Source: an uncultured bacterium (lineage in GTDB: Bacteria > Hydrothermota > Tepidihabitantia > Tepidihabitantales > DTDR01). Taken from it: a stretch of DNA of 64,000 nucleotides. Positions 41,800-52,370 of the stretch are shown here, one piece after another. A program made the translations under genes and the position numbers. The DNA lies in contig CALHQW010000008.1 of NCBI GenBank assembly GCA_938040315.1, positions 1 to 64,000 on the forward strand. The letters are read 5' to 3'. Position 1 is the first letter of the stretch. Each line of letters begins with the position of its first letter. The notes under the pieces are model-generated. The model was not told where the DNA came from. It did no database searches and worked only from the letters and a program-made list of their open reading frames with translations.

Positions 41800-42108
41800 T
41801 TACTTATGACGAATAATGATTTTTATATCTTTTACTACCTTTAAACCTATTTTTTTATTAATTTTATTAATTAATTCATTTTTAAAATAATTCAATTCTG
41901 TTTTCCATTCAGGAGAGGGGACTTTAAGATAGAGAATTTTCTTTTCTAAATCAATTGGCTGTATTTGGGAAGGAAAATTTTCGCCAACGATATCTTTCCA
42001 TTTAAAGATCACCTCTTTTTCAACTAATTTATCCCAAAGTCCTAATTTTTTAATAACTACTGGCAAAAATTCTTTCAAAGAAGTTAGTTTTTCAACTTTT
42101 TCCCTCAT
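41800..42108 (-). CDS. DciA-like protein (DUF721)
   Basis: 102 residues. The segment [29 protein letters not shown] is the DUF721 signature: W-x-x-I-V-G, then a hydrophobic strand with LxVpsxxWxxEL (here [21 protein letters not shown]). DciA is a helicase loader/accessory in many bacteria that lack DnaC. It is the last gene of the dnaG-rpoD operon, overlapping the rpoD stop by 4 bases, which fits a replication role. Confidence 0.78.
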   Translation of the reverse strand: MREKVEKLTSLKEFLPVVIKKLGLWDKLVEKEVIFKWKDIVGENFPSQIQPIDLEKKILYLKVPSPEWKTELNYFKNELINKINKKIGLKVVKDIKIIIRHK

Positions 42109-43688
42109 TTTTCTAACAATTCTTTTAAGAAAGAAAATTCTTTTAGAATTGCTGGATGGCGAAGTTTTTTTAAGGCTTTTGCCTCAATTTGTCTTACTCG
42201 CTCACGGGTTATATTAAAGATTTGCCCAACTTCTTCTAAAGTTCTTTGAATACCGTCGCCAATTCCGAACCGGAGTTTTAAGATTTTTTCTTCTCTTTTT
42301 GATAAATAAATTTGTAATACTTTTTCTAACTTTTCATTTAACAAAGAAATCCCAGCCTTTCTTGCGGGAGAGGTTGTTTTTTCGTCAGCCATAAAGTCGC
42401 CAATAAAACCAGATTCTTCATCATCTATAGGTTTATCTAAAGAGACACCGTGTTGGATAATTTTTAGATACCTTTCAATTTTTTCTTTACTAATTCCTAA
42501 TCGTTGAGCGATCTCACTAATTGTTGGTTCTCGGCCAAAATTTTGTAAAAACTTTTGACGCGCATGAGTAATTTTATTAATTGCATCCTGGATATGGGAT
42601 GGTATTCTTACTGTTCTTGACTGTTCGGCAAGTGCTCTTGTAATTGCCTGTTTAATCCACCAAGTAGCATAAGTGGAGAATTTATAGCCCTTTTTATAAT
42701 TAAATTTTTCTACCGCTTTTATTAATCCGACATTTCCTTCTTCTACTAAATCTGAGAATTCTAACCCACGATTAGCATATTTTTTAGCAATTGAAACAAC
42801 TAAACGCACATTACCGTTTATCATTTTATCTCTTGCGGATAAAATTTTATTTTTGTATCTTTCTATATTTCTCCAGGTTTCTTCAACCTTTTCGTAATTT
42901 TGACCAAAAAAATTTTCATACTCCTTTAACTTTTCTTTTAAATTTTTAATTTCATTTTTATCTTTTGTGTTTTTTATCTGGTTAAAGATTTTTTGGGCTT
43001 CAACCATTTTACGATGAAATTCCTCGACAAATTCATTAATAACAGAATGTTGCAAACTTAAATTTTGGATTCTTCGTAAAATACTTTTCTTTTTTTCTTC
43101 AATTTTCTTTAAAACCACTGGTGTCGGTTTTTTCCCCAAGAGTTCTTTAAGGGTAGTAATTAATTTTTTTAAAGCCTTTGTACGACGAATAAAAAGGTAT
43201 CTTTTGTGAGACATTGCCCAACGGTTAATTAGATATTCATATTCTACTCGGACAATTTGGTCTAAATCTTTTTCTCCTCTTTCTACCGACTCACAAAGTT
43301 CGATTAATTTTTCAATAAGTGGCACGCTATTAAAAAGGCAAGAAGTAATCTCCCGATAACCTTCTTCCATTATTTTAGAGTATCTTATTTCTTCTTCTTT
43401 AGTTAAAAGGGGTAATTTTGCTAAATCACGAAAATAAAATTTGGTAGCACTCTCAAAAGGTTCTATCGGAACTTTTTTTGGCTTTCTTGAGACAACTTCT
43501 AATGGTTCTTCTTCGACAACTTCAATTCCCATTTTATTGAGGTTTAATAAAATTTCTTCTACATCTTCAGCAGTATTTAATTCTTCAGGTAGAAGCAAAT
43601 TTAATTGGTCGTAAGTTAATTTTTTATTTTTATATTTTAAAATCTCATTATAAAATTTTTCTAAGATAGCTTTTTTATTGTTACTCAT
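42105..43688 (-). CDS. rpoD: Primary RNA polymerase sigma factor
   Basis: 527 residues. A sigma 1.1-like N-terminus, region 1.2, then region 2 ([50 protein letters not shown]). Region 3 starts [13 protein letters not shown]. Region 4 (about 454-515) holds [18 protein letters not shown] and [13 protein letters not shown] coiled-coil insertion (about 165-290) separates 1.2 and 2. The consensus TTGACA/TATAAT promoters in this window fit a normal housekeeping sigma. It lies after dnaG as in the classic rpsU-dnaG-rpoD operon. A second region-4 copy is found at 49539-49991. Confidence 0.95.
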   Translation of the reverse strand: MSNNKKAILEKFYNEILKYKNKKLTYDQLNLLLPEELNTAEDVEEILLNLNKMGIEVVEEEPLEVVSRKPKKVPIEPFESATKFYFRDLAKLPLLTKEEEIRYSKIMEEGYREITSCLFNSVPLIEKLIELCESVERGEKDLDQIVRVEYEYLINRWAMSHKRYLFIRRTKALKKLITTLKELLGKKPTPVVLKKIEEKKKSILRRIQNLSLQHSVINEFVEEFHRKMVEAQKIFNQIKNTKDKNEIKNLKEKLKEYENFFGQNYEKVEETWRNIERYKNKILSARDKMINGNVRLVVSIAKKYANRGLEFSDLVEEGNVGLIKAVEKFNYKKGYKFSTYATWWIKQAITRALAEQSRTVRIPSHIQDAINKITHARQKFLQNFGREPTISEIAQRLGISKEKIERYLKIIQHGVSLDKPIDDEESGFIGDFMADEKTTSPARKAGISLLNEKLEKVLQIYLSKREEKILKLRFGIGDGIQRTLEEVGQIFNITRERVRQIEAKALKKLRHPAILKEFSFLKELLEK

Positions 43689-45340
43689 TTTCCTCCTTTA
43701 ATTAAATTTTTTTTGATTTCAACAATTTTTCTTAAAATATTCTCGTTGCTTTCTCCCGAAGTTAGTTTATTGTAAAGATATTCATAAAAATATTTATCTA
43801 ATAACCGTTTAAAATCTTTTTCTTTTATATTACTGATTAATACTTCTGATGAAAAAGATAAAGAAGCGCATTTCTTTTTGAATTCTTCATTTTTAATTTC
43901 TTCTAATATTAGCCCAGTATTTATTTTTTCTTTATCTTTAAAATCTTCAATTATTTTTATTAACTCCTTTATTTCTTCAGGAAAGATTTCTAATGGATAT
44001 TCTTGAATAAGTGAAGAATATTTGGGATAAACTAATAATATATTAATTATTTGGTCTTCTAACTTTTTTATTTCTACATTAAAAACAGAAAAACTTTTTT
44101 CTTTAAAGATATTTAACACTTGTTCTTTCTTAATATGAAAAATTTCACTTATTTTATTTAAATATAGTTCTTTTAGGGTTGAATCGCAAGTAAAATTTAT
44201 AATTTCTCCAAGTTTTTTTAAAATATTCCTTTTTTCAGAAATTGTTTTGGGATGAGAAATTTTTAGGTAAAAATCAATAAAATCGTAGGGAAAGCAGATA
44301 ATTTTTTTAAGTTCCTTTACCCCTTTTTCCTTTACATATTTATCAGGATCGTAATTATCTGGGAGAAAAGCAATCAAAGGATTTATCCCCACTTTTAAGG
44401 CAATTTCCGCAGCTCTTTTTGTTGCTTCTCGGCCGGCATTATCGCCATCAAATAAAATTATTATTTCTTCACTATATTTTTTTAATAACCTTGCTTGGTC
44501 AATCGTAAAACCAGTGCCTAAAGGTGCCACTAAATTTTTAATTCCTTTATCAAAGAGTGAAAGTAAATCAAAATATCCTTCTACTAATATAGGTTTATTT
44601 TCTGCTAAAAAATTACGTGTTTGATAAAGACCATAGAGATTTTCTCCTTTTTTAAAAATTGCTGTTTCTGGTGAATTAAGATACTTGGGTTCTATTTTTT
44701 CATCTAATACTCTTCCTCCAAAACCGATAACCTTTCCGCGAGAGTTAAAAATTGGAAAAATAATACGATTAAAAAACCATTCATGGATATCCTTTTCTTT
44801 TTTATAAGCCAAACCGCTTTTAATTAATAACTCTTCTGAAAAACCTCTTTTATAAAGAGTTTTAATTAAAAGATTTCCAACAGGAGCATAGCCTAATTGG
44901 AATTCTTTTATTGTTGTTAACGATAGTTTTCTCTCTTTAATTAAATAATTTAAAGCTTGCGGATAAATAAAAAGTTGTTCTTGATAAAACTTGCTTGCCA
45001 ATTTAATAACTTCGTAAATTTCTTTATTTTTTTTCTCTTCTTTTTCATCTGCTAAACTTATTTCTATTCCCTCTCTCTCTGCTAAAGATTTTACTGCCTC
45101 AAGAAATCCAATTTTTTCATATTTCATTATAAAATGAATGACGTTACCACTCTCTTTACAACCAAAACAATGAAATAGTTGTTGCGACGGATTGACATAA
45201 AAAGAGGGTTTAGTATCATGATGAAAAGGGCATAAGGCTCGATAATAATTGCCAACTTTTTTTAAAGGTAGATAGGAATTAATTAATTCTACAATATCAC
45301 AATTTTCTAAAATTTTTTCAATAATTTCCCTTTTAATCAT
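43685..45340 (-). CDS. dnaG: DNA primase
   Basis: 551 residues. Zinc-binding domain [16 protein letters not shown] with [16 protein letters not shown] core has [32 protein letters not shown], and [15 protein letters not shown]. The C-terminal domain that binds DnaB is short. It overlaps rpoD by 4 bases and mutS2 by 8 bases, so the operon is translated as a coupled unit. It makes RNA primers at the fork. Confidence 0.94.
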   Translation of the reverse strand: MIKREIIEKILENCDIVELINSYLPLKKVGNYYRALCPFHHDTKPSFYVNPSQQLFHCFGCKESGNVIHFIMKYEKIGFLEAVKSLAEREGIEISLADEKEEKKNKEIYEVIKLASKFYQEQLFIYPQALNYLIKERKLSLTTIKEFQLGYAPVGNLLIKTLYKRGFSEELLIKSGLAYKKEKDIHEWFFNRIIFPIFNSRGKVIGFGGRVLDEKIEPKYLNSPETAIFKKGENLYGLYQTRNFLAENKPILVEGYFDLLSLFDKGIKNLVAPLGTGFTIDQARLLKKYSEEIIILFDGDNAGREATKRAAEIALKVGINPLIAFLPDNYDPDKYVKEKGVKELKKIICFPYDFIDFYLKISHPKTISEKRNILKKLGEIINFTCDSTLKELYLNKISEIFHIKKEQVLNIFKEKSFSVFNVEIKKLEDQIINILLVYPKYSSLIQEYPLEIFPEEIKELIKIIEDFKDKEKINTGLILEEIKNEEFKKKCASLSFSSEVLISNIKEKDFKRLLDKYFYEYLYNKLTSGESNENILRKIVEIKKNLIKGGK

Positions 45341-47357
45341 TTTCTTTTTTTAATAATTTTACCTCCTCTTTTGGAACAGTGATTAAAAATTTTTGGGTCA
45401 AAATCTTTAAAAAATTATTTTTAATTTCTATAATTTTACCGACTCTTTTTAATTTTTCAATATATACTTCATCCCCAATTTTTAAGTTCTTTTCTTCATT
45501 AAAAGAGTAGAGAAGATTTTTTTCTTTTTGAATTTCTGATAAATTAGTCTCAATAAATTTTTTAGCTTCGCTTATTGCTCCCTTTTTTTGTGCTTTAATT
45601 GTTTTTATAAAATTCTCCAATTCTTTTCGAGCGTTTAAAAAGAAGTTTTCTTTTTCTTTTAGAAATTCTTTTTTGTAGTTTTTTAAGATTATTTGTAGTT
45701 CTTTGTTTTTTTCTTCATAATTTTTTATTAATTTTTCTAATTTTTCCTCTTTCTCCTTTAATTCTTCAATTTTCTTTTGATATTTTTTTATTTCTTTTTC
45801 CCATTCATTTAATTTTGTTTTTATGGTAAAAAAATCAGTTTTTAAATAGTAATGGGCTCTTTCAATAATTGATTTTTCTAAACCGATTGTTTGAGCAATT
45901 TCTAAAGCACTTGATTCGCCAGGGATGCCAATAATCAATCGATATGTGGGTTTTTCTTTATATTCCATAGAAGCATTTAAAATTTTTGATGAGTTATGGG
46001 CAAAAATTTTTAAACGAGGCAAATGAGTAGTAGCGAAGACGAATGAGTTCTTTTTAGATAATTCTTCTAAAATAGCGATAGCCAAAGCCTCGCCCTCTTC
46101 CGGAGAAGTATCTCTACCTAATTCATCTAATAAAATTAATGAATGAGCATCTGCCTTTTCGAGGAATTCTTTTATCTTTTTTATATGAGCGTGAAAAGAA
46201 GAAAGCCCTTTTTCCAAAGATTGTTCGTCTCCGATATCAGCAAAAATTTTTTTGAAAAAAGGAATTTTACTATTTATTCCTACTGGAGGATATATTCCTG
46301 ATTGGGCGAGTAAAGAAATTATTCCGATTGTTTTCAGAACAACTGTTTTGCCACCAGCATTTGGTCCAGAGATTAGAAGAATTCTTATTTTTTGGGGTAA
46401 TTGAAAGGAAAGGGGGATTACCTCTTCTTTTATTTTCAACAAAAGAGGATGGCGAGCAAAGTTTATTTGAAATTCATTTTTTTCAGAAAATTCAATTTTC
46501 TGGCAATGATAATCTTCTACAAATTTTGCTTTAGCATTTAAAGCATCTAAATAAGCGATTGTTTCGCAAGTTTTATTTATATCAGAGTATCTTTTAATTA
46601 TTTCTTCCGTTAGTTCTTTTAAAATTCTTTTCTTTTCTTCGGCTAATTGGTGATTAATTTTTATAAATAAATTGTTGTCTTCAACAATTTCTAAGGGTTC
46701 ACAAAAAGCAGTTTTTTTTGTTTCTGAATAATCATGAACAATTCCAGGAAATTTACTAATTAGATTGGTTTTAATTGGTAATACATATCTTTCTCCGCAC
46801 AAAGTGTAATTATCAATTGTTAAAAAATCTTTTTTTTCTTTAATTATTTTTTTTAATTTATTAATAATTTTTTCTCTTAACTCTTTTATTTCCGAAAGAA
46901 TTTTTAAAAGTTGTGGAAAGGCTTCATATTTAATTTCGCCGTCTTCTTCAATTTTATCTTCAATTAAGGATATCAATTGTTGATAATTATTAAGATTATT
47001 TAAATAAAATGCGAAAGAGGAAGGAAGATTTTTTAAAGGGAAAAAAATTTTGAGTTTTTCTACATTTTTTAAAAAGTTTTTTATTAAAATTAAAATTTTC
47101 CCATTAAAATAATAGTTCTTTTTTAGTTCTTCCTTTAAAAACTCTGCTAAATTAAAAAAATTTTTGTAGGATGGTTTTTCTTTTAAAGAAAGATAATATT
47201 CCAAATGGCTGAATTCCTTTCTAATTGTTTCTATTTTAGAAAAAGGTAAAGAGTTTAAAATTAATTCCTTTCCTAAAGGAGTTTCACAATAATTAGCAAT
47301 TAAACTAAGTACTTTGTGATATTCTAAATTTAGTAAAGTATCTTTATCGCAAACCAC
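45333..47357 (-). CDS. mutS2: MutS2 without Smr nuclease domain
   Basis: 674 residues. MutS-type ATPase with Walker A SGPNAGGKTVVLKTIG, LSSFHAHIKKI (signature), DELGRDTSPEEG (Walker B) and FATTHLPRLKIFA, preceded by the MutS2 helical core. A long coiled coil (about 500-620) and a small beta domain (KIGDEVYIEKLKRVGKIIEI) follow. The protein then stops, without the 80-90 residue Smr endonuclease domain of typical MutS2 (about 780 residues). It may act in ribosome rescue or recombination suppression without nicking. GTG start. It lies between rpsU and dnaG. Confidence 0.88.
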   Translation of the reverse strand: MVCDKDTLLNLEYHKVLSLIANYCETPLGKELILNSLPFSKIETIRKEFSHLEYYLSLKEKPSYKNFFNLAEFLKEELKKNYYFNGKILILIKNFLKNVEKLKIFFPLKNLPSSFAFYLNNLNNYQQLISLIEDKIEEDGEIKYEAFPQLLKILSEIKELREKIINKLKKIIKEKKDFLTIDNYTLCGERYVLPIKTNLISKFPGIVHDYSETKKTAFCEPLEIVEDNNLFIKINHQLAEEKKRILKELTEEIIKRYSDINKTCETIAYLDALNAKAKFVEDYHCQKIEFSEKNEFQINFARHPLLLKIKEEVIPLSFQLPQKIRILLISGPNAGGKTVVLKTIGIISLLAQSGIYPPVGINSKIPFFKKIFADIGDEQSLEKGLSSFHAHIKKIKEFLEKADAHSLILLDELGRDTSPEEGEALAIAILEELSKKNSFVFATTHLPRLKIFAHNSSKILNASMEYKEKPTYRLIIGIPGESSALEIAQTIGLEKSIIERAHYYLKTDFFTIKTKLNEWEKEIKKYQKKIEELKEKEEKLEKLIKNYEEKNKELQIILKNYKKEFLKEKENFFLNARKELENFIKTIKAQKKGAISEAKKFIETNLSEIQKEKNLLYSFNEEKNLKIGDEVYIEKLKRVGKIIEIKNNFLKILTQKFLITVPKEEVKLLKKEND

Positions 47358-47358
47358 T

Positions 47359-47550
47359 TTACATTTGCTGCATTTTTTTTCGCCATCTTCTTATTGCTTC
47401 AGCCAGGCGTTTTTTTCTTCTTTCGCTGGGTTTTTCATAATATTCTTTTCTCTTAATATCTTGCAAAATTCCAGCTTTTTCTACCGCCCGGCGAAAACGG
47501 CGGATAAAACTTTCGAATGGTTCACCATCATGGACCTCGATTTTTGTCAT
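47359..47550 (-). CDS. rpsU: Ribosomal protein S21
   Basis: 63 residues, very basic. The EPFESFIRRFRRAVEKAGIL stretch and the KRKEYYEKPSERRKKR tail are typical of bS21. GGAGGGTG lies before the ATG. It is followed by mutS2 after 1 base and preceded by rsmE. In many bacteria rpsU heads the dnaG-rpoD operon, and here mutS2 is inserted. Confidence 0.93.
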   Translation of the reverse strand: MTKIEVHDGEPFESFIRRFRRAVEKAGILQDIKRKEYYEKPSERRKKRLAEAIRRWRKKMQQM

Positions 47551-47583
47551 TTTTTCACCCTCCTTTTTATTTTTTGGTTAATT

Positions 47584-48333
47584 TTAAATATTATTAAATT
47601 CATATAAAATTAAACTAATTGCTACAATTCCTGCTGTTTCACTTCTTAATCTTCTTTTTCCTAAGGTAAAAAGATTTGCCCCTTTTTCTTCAGCTATTTT
47701 TATTTCTTTTAGTGTAAAACCACCCTCTGGGCCGATTATTAATAAAATATTTTTAATATTATTTTTTTTATTTTTATTAATAATGTTAGCTAATTTAGTA
47801 TCGCTATTTTCATAGGCTAAGAGAACTAAATCATAAGAAAAAAAGTTATTAACTAATTCTTCAAAAGTTATTGGTTTATAAATTTCTGGCAATATAGTAC
47901 CAGCAGATGTTTTTAAAGAAGCAATAGAAATTTTTTTTAATCTTTTCAATTTATTTTCATTTAGCTTAACTACCGTATTTTGAAAATACACAGGAATAAA
48001 ACCACCGATTCCTAATTCCGTTGCTTTGGCTAATATTATTTCTGTGTTTTCACCTTTTAATGGTGAGCTGGCCAAGGTAATTTTAATAGTAGGTTCCCTT
48101 GGTAAAAATTTTTTATTTAAGACTTCTCCGATTAGGTTCTTCTTTTCTATTTTTTTTATTAGAACTTCATATTCATAACCCAAACCGTTAGTTAATTTTA
48201 TTTTATCACCAATTTTATGTCTCATTACTTTTAAAATATGCTTTGCTTCTTCATTCTTTATTATTATTTTCTCGCCGATTTCTAATTTTTTAGGATAGTA
48301 ATAAATTTCACAGGATAAGAAATCTCTATTCAT
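47584..48333 (-). CDS. rsmE: 16S rRNA m3U1498 methyltransferase RsmE
   Basis: 249 residues. N-terminal PUA-like domain and C-terminal SPOUT knot: [14 protein letters not shown] and [16 protein letters not shown] are the signatures. It methylates 16S rRNA at U1498. It overlaps the dnaJ stop by 4 bases. Confidence 0.93.
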   Translation of the reverse strand: MNRDFLSCEIYYYPKKLEIGEKIIIKNEEAKHILKVMRHKIGDKIKLTNGLGYEYEVLIKKIEKKNLIGEVLNKKFLPREPTIKITLASSPLKGENTEIILAKATELGIGGFIPVYFQNTVVKLNENKLKRLKKISIASLKTSAGTILPEIYKPITFEELVNNFFSYDLVLLAYENSDTKLANIINKNKKNNIKNILLIIGPEGGFTLKEIKIAEEKGANLFTLGKRRLRSETAGIVAISLILYEFNNI

Positions 48334-49481
48334 TTTGTTTCTTCTATAGGATATCTCGGTGGTGGAGGGGGTTCAGAAGATAGTTTTCTTAATTCTTCTA
48401 ATAATCTTTTTTCTTCTTCAGAAAGAGAATGGGGGAAAAAAATTTTAATTTTTACTAATAAATCACCGCAAGAGTTGTATCTTCTTAATCCTAATTCTTT
48501 AATTCGGAGTATTTGTCCATCTTGGATGCCAGGATTAATTTTAATTTTTTTATTACCCTTTAGAGTGGGAACTTCGATTTCACCGCCAATTAAAGCAGTA
48601 GTATAATGAATGGGAACCTCCACCATTAAATCAAGTCCTTTTCTTAAAAAGAGAGGATGAGGAATTTCTTCAAATTCAATAATTACATCTCCCTTTCCAT
48701 CTTCACCATAATGACCTTCGCCTTTTAAAATTAGATAATTATTTTCAATAATTTCTTTTGGAATTTTAATTTTAAATATTTTTTTCTTTTTAATTCGACC
48801 GCTTCCTCCACAGGCTTTGCAAGATTCCTTTACAATCTTTCCAGTTCCGCCACAATAATGACAAGTAGCAATTTTGATTATTTGACTAAAGGCACTTCTT
48901 TGAATTTGTTGGATTTCTCCTTTACCTTTGCAAACCGGACAAATAGTTTTTCCTTTGCCACCGATTCCTTGACAATCAGTGCATTTTTCATAACGTTCTA
49001 ATTCAAAAGTTTTTTCTTTACCATCAGCAATATCTTCTAATGTTAATTTCATTTTTACTCTTATATTACCACCAACAACCTTCCTTTTTCTTTCTCTAGT
49101 TGGTCTTGTCCAAATATCAAATATTGATTCTTCTTCAAAAAATCTTTTAAGAAATTCAAAAGGATCAAAACTTTCACCAAAGATATCTCGCCATTCGTCG
49201 GTATGGGTAAAATGTTTCCAAGTGAAACCGTCAGGGCCAAATTTTTGAGAGACCCCTTCGTGACCATAAAGATCGTATAATCTTCTTTTTTCATCGTCTA
49301 CTAAAACTTCATAAGCTTCAGAAATTTCTTTAAATTTCTCTTCGGCTTCTTTTCGATTATTGGGGTTCATATCTGGGTGATATTTTTTTGCTAAACGACG
49401 ATAAGCCTGTTTAATTTCTTCTTTAGTGGCATTTCGAGAAACGCCTAAAATTTCATAATAATCTTTTTTTGTCTTTTCCAT
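48330..49481 (-). CDS. dnaJ: Chaperone DnaJ (with reduced Gly/Phe region)
   Basis: 383 residues. N-terminal J domain with the HPD motif (KKYHPDMN). Four zinc motifs: [24 protein letters not shown] and CKACGGSG. Two beta domains and a proline-rich tail (PPPPPRYP) follow. The linker between J domain and zinc region (about 75-135) is acidic/aromatic, not the usual Gly/Phe-rich stretch. It stimulates DnaK ATPase. It lies 57 bases after the sigma-lid gene, with an inverted repeat directly before its ATG. Confidence 0.95.
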   Translation of the reverse strand: MEKTKKDYYEILGVSRNATKEEIKQAYRRLAKKYHPDMNPNNRKEAEEKFKEISEAYEVLVDDEKRRLYDLYGHEGVSQKFGPDGFTWKHFTHTDEWRDIFGESFDPFEFLKRFFEEESIFDIWTRPTRERKRKVVGGNIRVKMKLTLEDIADGKEKTFELERYEKCTDCQGIGGKGKTICPVCKGKGEIQQIQRSAFSQIIKIATCHYCGGTGKIVKESCKACGGSGRIKKKKIFKIKIPKEIIENNYLILKGEGHYGEDGKGDVIIEFEEIPHPLFLRKGLDLMVEVPIHYTTALIGGEIEVPTLKGNKKIKINPGIQDGQILRIKELGLRRYNSCGDLLVKIKIFFPHSLSEEEKRLLEELRKLSSEPPPPPRYPIEETK

Positions 49482-49506
49482 AAGAAAACAAATAAGATGT
49501 TTTCTT
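49482..49506 (-). promoter_or_regulatory. Inverted repeat directly before dnaJ
   Basis: AAGAAAACA (49482-49490) and TGTTTTCTT (49498-49506) form a perfect 9-bp stem with a 7-base loop, AATAAGA on the plus strand. On the mRNA the hairpin ends at the base before the dnaJ ATG. No Shine-Dalgarno sequence is visible. It could be an operator, an RNA thermometer or a translation control element. It is not CIRCE. Confidence 0.5.
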
Positions 49507-49538
49507 TATTAAAAATAAAATTTTTAGAAAGTTTTTAT

Positions 49539-49991
49539 TTAACTAACTTTTACTCTTTTTGCTTTTAGTAACGGTTGGGCAGCTTCTTCTAACTCTTTTA
49601 TCGTTAAGTTAATTTTTTTTGGGTCTTTTTTAATCAGTGCTTTTTTTAGTTTTTCTAGTTTACCTTCAATTTGTTTTCTTTCCTTAACACTCAAGGAGTC
49701 GCCATATTTTTTAAGTTTATTTTGGATAGTAAAATATTTAATCCGACCTCGCATCAACGGTTTTTTAAGTGCTTTTAGAGCCCCAATCAGCTCTTTGCTT
49801 CCGAATCTCCTTAAAATCCTTTCTTCGATTTGTCTTACTCTTTCTCTGGTGATATTGAGTTTATTGCCAATCGCTTGGAGAGTATGAGGAATTTCACCGC
49901 CCAAACCGTATCGTAACCGAATCACTTCTTCTTCTCTTTTTGTTAATGATTTTAGTATTTTTTCAAGTTTTCCATCTAAATTACTTACCAT
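49539..49991 (-). CDS. Sigma-70 region 4 fused to a DnaK lid-like domain
   Basis: 150 residues. Residues about 9-64 are sigma region 4 ([34 protein letters not shown]), about half identical to residues 454-510 of RpoD (42105-43688). Regions 1-3 are absent, so it cannot be a complete sigma factor. Residues 86-143 align without gaps to residues 536-593 of DnaK encoded just upstream. By my count 19 of 58 are identical, including TI..LK..G...S and the IE.KL..LK block; this is the helical lid of the substrate-binding domain. AAGGAG precedes the ATG, and it starts 12 bases after the dnaK stop. I know no described family with this domain pair. Possible roles: a heat-shock regulator that binds DNA or beta-flap and reports DnaK/GrpE state, or a decoy. 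Confidence 0.8.
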   Translation of the reverse strand: MVSNLDGKLEKILKSLTKREEEVIRLRYGLGGEIPHTLQAIGNKLNITRERVRQIEERILRRFGSKELIGALKALKKPLMRGRIKYFTIQNKLKKYGDSLSVKERKQIEGKLEKLKKALIKKDPKKINLTIKELEEAAQPLLKAKRVKVS

Positions 49992-50003
49992 ACTTTCTCC
50001 TTT

Positions 50004-51866
50004 TTAAGATTTATTATCTTCATCATAAACTTCGTAATCTTTTTTATCTTTTTCTTCTTTTTGAGTTTGGGTTTCTCGGTACATCGTTTCTGCTAAACGA
50101 TGGCTTGCCCTTTGTAACTCATCAATTGCTTTTTCTATTTCTTCTTTATTATCTCCTTTCATTACTTCTTTTAACCGATTTAATTTTTCTTCTATTTCTC
50201 TTCGATCATTCTCAGAAATTTTATTCCCAAACTCTTTTAAATTTTTTTCAATGGTATAAGCTAAAGTATCAGCTTTGTTTCTTGTTTCTACTAACTCCCG
50301 TTTACGTCGGTCTTCTTCTCGATACATTTCAGCTTCTTTAATCATTCTTTCAATTTCTTCCTTTGTTAAACCCGAAGAAGGAATAATTCTCATACTTTGT
50401 TCTTTTTTAGTGGCTAAATCCCTTGCAGTCACATGTAAAATTCCATCGGCATCGATATCAAAAATAACTTCAATCTGAGGGACACCTCGTGGAGCTGGTG
50501 GAATGCCATGAAGTTCAAATTTTCCTAAACTTTTATTATCGGCAGCCATTGGTCTTTCACCTTGTAAAACATGAATTGTGACAGCTGTTTGATTGTCTTC
50601 TGCAGTAGTAAAAATTTGGCTTTTTCTTACGGGGATAGTAGTATTTCTTTCAATAATTTTAGTAAATACACCGCCAAGAGTTTCAATACCTAAAGAAAGA
50701 GGAGTAACATCTAAAAGAACAATATCTTTAATTTCACCGGCTAGTACCGCTCCTTGAATAGCAGCACCTATCGCTACCACTTCATCAGGGTTAATTCCCT
50801 TATGAGGTTCTTTGCCAAAAAAATCCTTTACTACTTCTTGAACTCTAGGCATTCTAGTTTGACCGCCCACTAAAATTACTTCGTCAATATCTTCTGGTTG
50901 CAATTTGGCATCGGCCAAACAATTTTTAACTGGTTCTAAAGTTTTTTGAATTAAATCTTCCACCATCGCTTCTAAACGGGCACGGGTTAATTTTAATTCT
51001 AAATGTATAGGTCCTCTTTCGGGATCAGAATAAATAAAAGGTAAACTTATTAAAGTTTCATATTTGGTAGAAAGTTCTCGTTTTGCTTTTTCCGCAGCCT
51101 CTCTAATCCTTTGTAAAGCAGTTCGATCCTTAGAGAGATCTACTTTAAATTCTCTTTTTGCTTCTTCTAAAATCCATTGAACAATTCTCGCGTCAAAATC
51201 GTCTCCGCCTAAATGAGTATTTCCGTTGGTAGCAATTACTTCAAAGACCCCTTCGCCGATTTCTAAAATAGAAATATCAAAAGTACCGCCCCCTAAATCA
51301 TAAACAGCAATTTTTTCATTCTTTTTCTTATCTAAACCGTAAGCAAGCGAAGCAGCGGTTGGTTCATTAATAATTCTTAATACTTCTAAACCAGCAATCT
51401 TACCAGCATCTTTGGTAGCCTGTCTTTGGGCATCATTAAAATAAGCGGGCACAGTGATGACTGCTTTATCAATTTTTTCGCCAAGATATTGTTCAGCAGC
51501 ATTTTTTAAATATTCTAATATAAATGCGGAAATTTGGGGTGGTGAATATCTTTTTCCTTCTACCTCTACCCACGCGTCTCCATTATCCGCCGGAACTACT
51601 TTATAAGGAACCAATTTTATCTCTTCAGTAACTTCCGAATATTTTCTTCCCATAAAGCGTTTAATAGAATAGATTGTTTTATCAGGATTTATTATTGCCT
51701 GTCTTTTTGCAAGGGTTCCAACTAATCTTTCTTTCCCAAAGGCAACTACTGAAGGAGTAGTTCGTTCTCCTTCAGGATTAGGAATAACTACTGCTTGTCC
51801 TTTTTCCATTACCGCTACCACAGAAAAGGTTGTTCCTAAATCTATCCCAATTACTCTTTTTCCCAT
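50004..51866 (-). CDS. dnaK: Chaperone DnaK (Hsp70)
   Basis: 620 residues. ATPase domain with [60 protein letters not shown] and [11 protein letters not shown]. Substrate domain with [17 protein letters not shown]. Helical lid at about 510-600, then a charged tail ending DEDNKS, not the EEVD of eukaryotic cytosolic forms. AAAGGAGGTAAA precedes the ATG. GrpE lies upstream and the sigma-lid protein and dnaJ downstream. It binds unfolded chains with ATP control by DnaJ and GrpE. Confidence 0.97.
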   Translation of the reverse strand: MGKRVIGIDLGTTFSVVAVMEKGQAVVIPNPEGERTTPSVVAFGKERLVGTLAKRQAIINPDKTIYSIKRFMGRKYSEVTEEIKLVPYKVVPADNGDAWVEVEGKRYSPPQISAFILEYLKNAAEQYLGEKIDKAVITVPAYFNDAQRQATKDAGKIAGLEVLRIINEPTAASLAYGLDKKKNEKIAVYDLGGGTFDISILEIGEGVFEVIATNGNTHLGGDDFDARIVQWILEEAKREFKVDLSKDRTALQRIREAAEKAKRELSTKYETLISLPFIYSDPERGPIHLELKLTRARLEAMVEDLIQKTLEPVKNCLADAKLQPEDIDEVILVGGQTRMPRVQEVVKDFFGKEPHKGINPDEVVAIGAAIQGAVLAGEIKDIVLLDVTPLSLGIETLGGVFTKIIERNTTIPVRKSQIFTTAEDNQTAVTIHVLQGERPMAADNKSLGKFELHGIPPAPRGVPQIEVIFDIDADGILHVTARDLATKKEQSMRIIPSSGLTKEEIERMIKEAEMYREEDRRKRELVETRNKADTLAYTIEKNLKEFGNKISENDRREIEEKLNRLKEVMKGDNKEEIEKAIDELQRASHRLAETMYRETQTQKEEKDKKDYEVYDEDNKS

Positions 51867-51901
51867 TTTACCTCCTTTTGTCTTTTATTTATTAGACTCA
51901 T

Positions 51902-52369
51902 TTAACCTTCCGAAGGATTTTGTTTTTCTTTACTCACAATTACCTGGGCAGGTTTTAAAACATAATCTCTGTAAAGATAGCCTTTACCTACTTCTTCTAC
52001 TATTTTATCGGGCGGAACTTTGTCTGTTTCTACATATCCTACTGCCTCTGCATATTTTGGATCAAAATCTTTTCCCAATAAAGAATATTCTTTTAAACCG
52101 TATTTTTCCAAAATACTTTTTAATTGATTATAGATTATTTCCAATCCTTTTTTTAAACTTTGAAAATTATTATCTAATTGCGAATGAAACAATGCTCGAT
52201 TAAAATTTTCTAAAACCGGAATGATATCAATAAAAAATTCCTTTAAAATTAATTCCTTTGCAATTAACACTTCTTTCTCCTTTCTTTTTCGAAAGTTATC
52301 AAATTCGGCTAATAAACGTAAATAACTATCTTTTAATAAAGTTACTGGTCCTATTTTTTTCTTCTCCAT
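51902..52369 (-). CDS. grpE: Nucleotide exchange factor GrpE (short)
   Basis: 155 residues from ATG 52369; the in-frame TTG at 52405 lies within the promoter -10 region and is rejected. RLLAEFDNFRKRKEKE is the end of the long GrpE helix, and YGLKEYSLLGKDFDPKYAEAVGYVE then GYLYRDYVLKPAQVIVSK is the beta wing. Only about 20 residues come before the helix, which is shorter than typical. It releases ADP from DnaK. It is the first gene of the heat-shock/rpoD operon. Confidence 0.92.
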   Translation of the reverse strand: MEKKKIGPVTLLKDSYLRLLAEFDNFRKRKEKEVLIAKELILKEFFIDIIPVLENFNRALFHSQLDNNFQSLKKGLEIIYNQLKSILEKYGLKEYSLLGKDFDPKYAEAVGYVETDKVPPDKIVEEVGKGYLYRDYVLKPAQVIVSKEKQNPSEG

Positions 52370-52370
52370 C

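Noticed and set aside
49482-49506. CIRCE element (HrcA operator) at dnaJ
   Set aside because: The sequence is not TTAGCACTC-N9-GAGTGCTAA; only an unrelated 9-bp repeat is present. None was found before grpE either.
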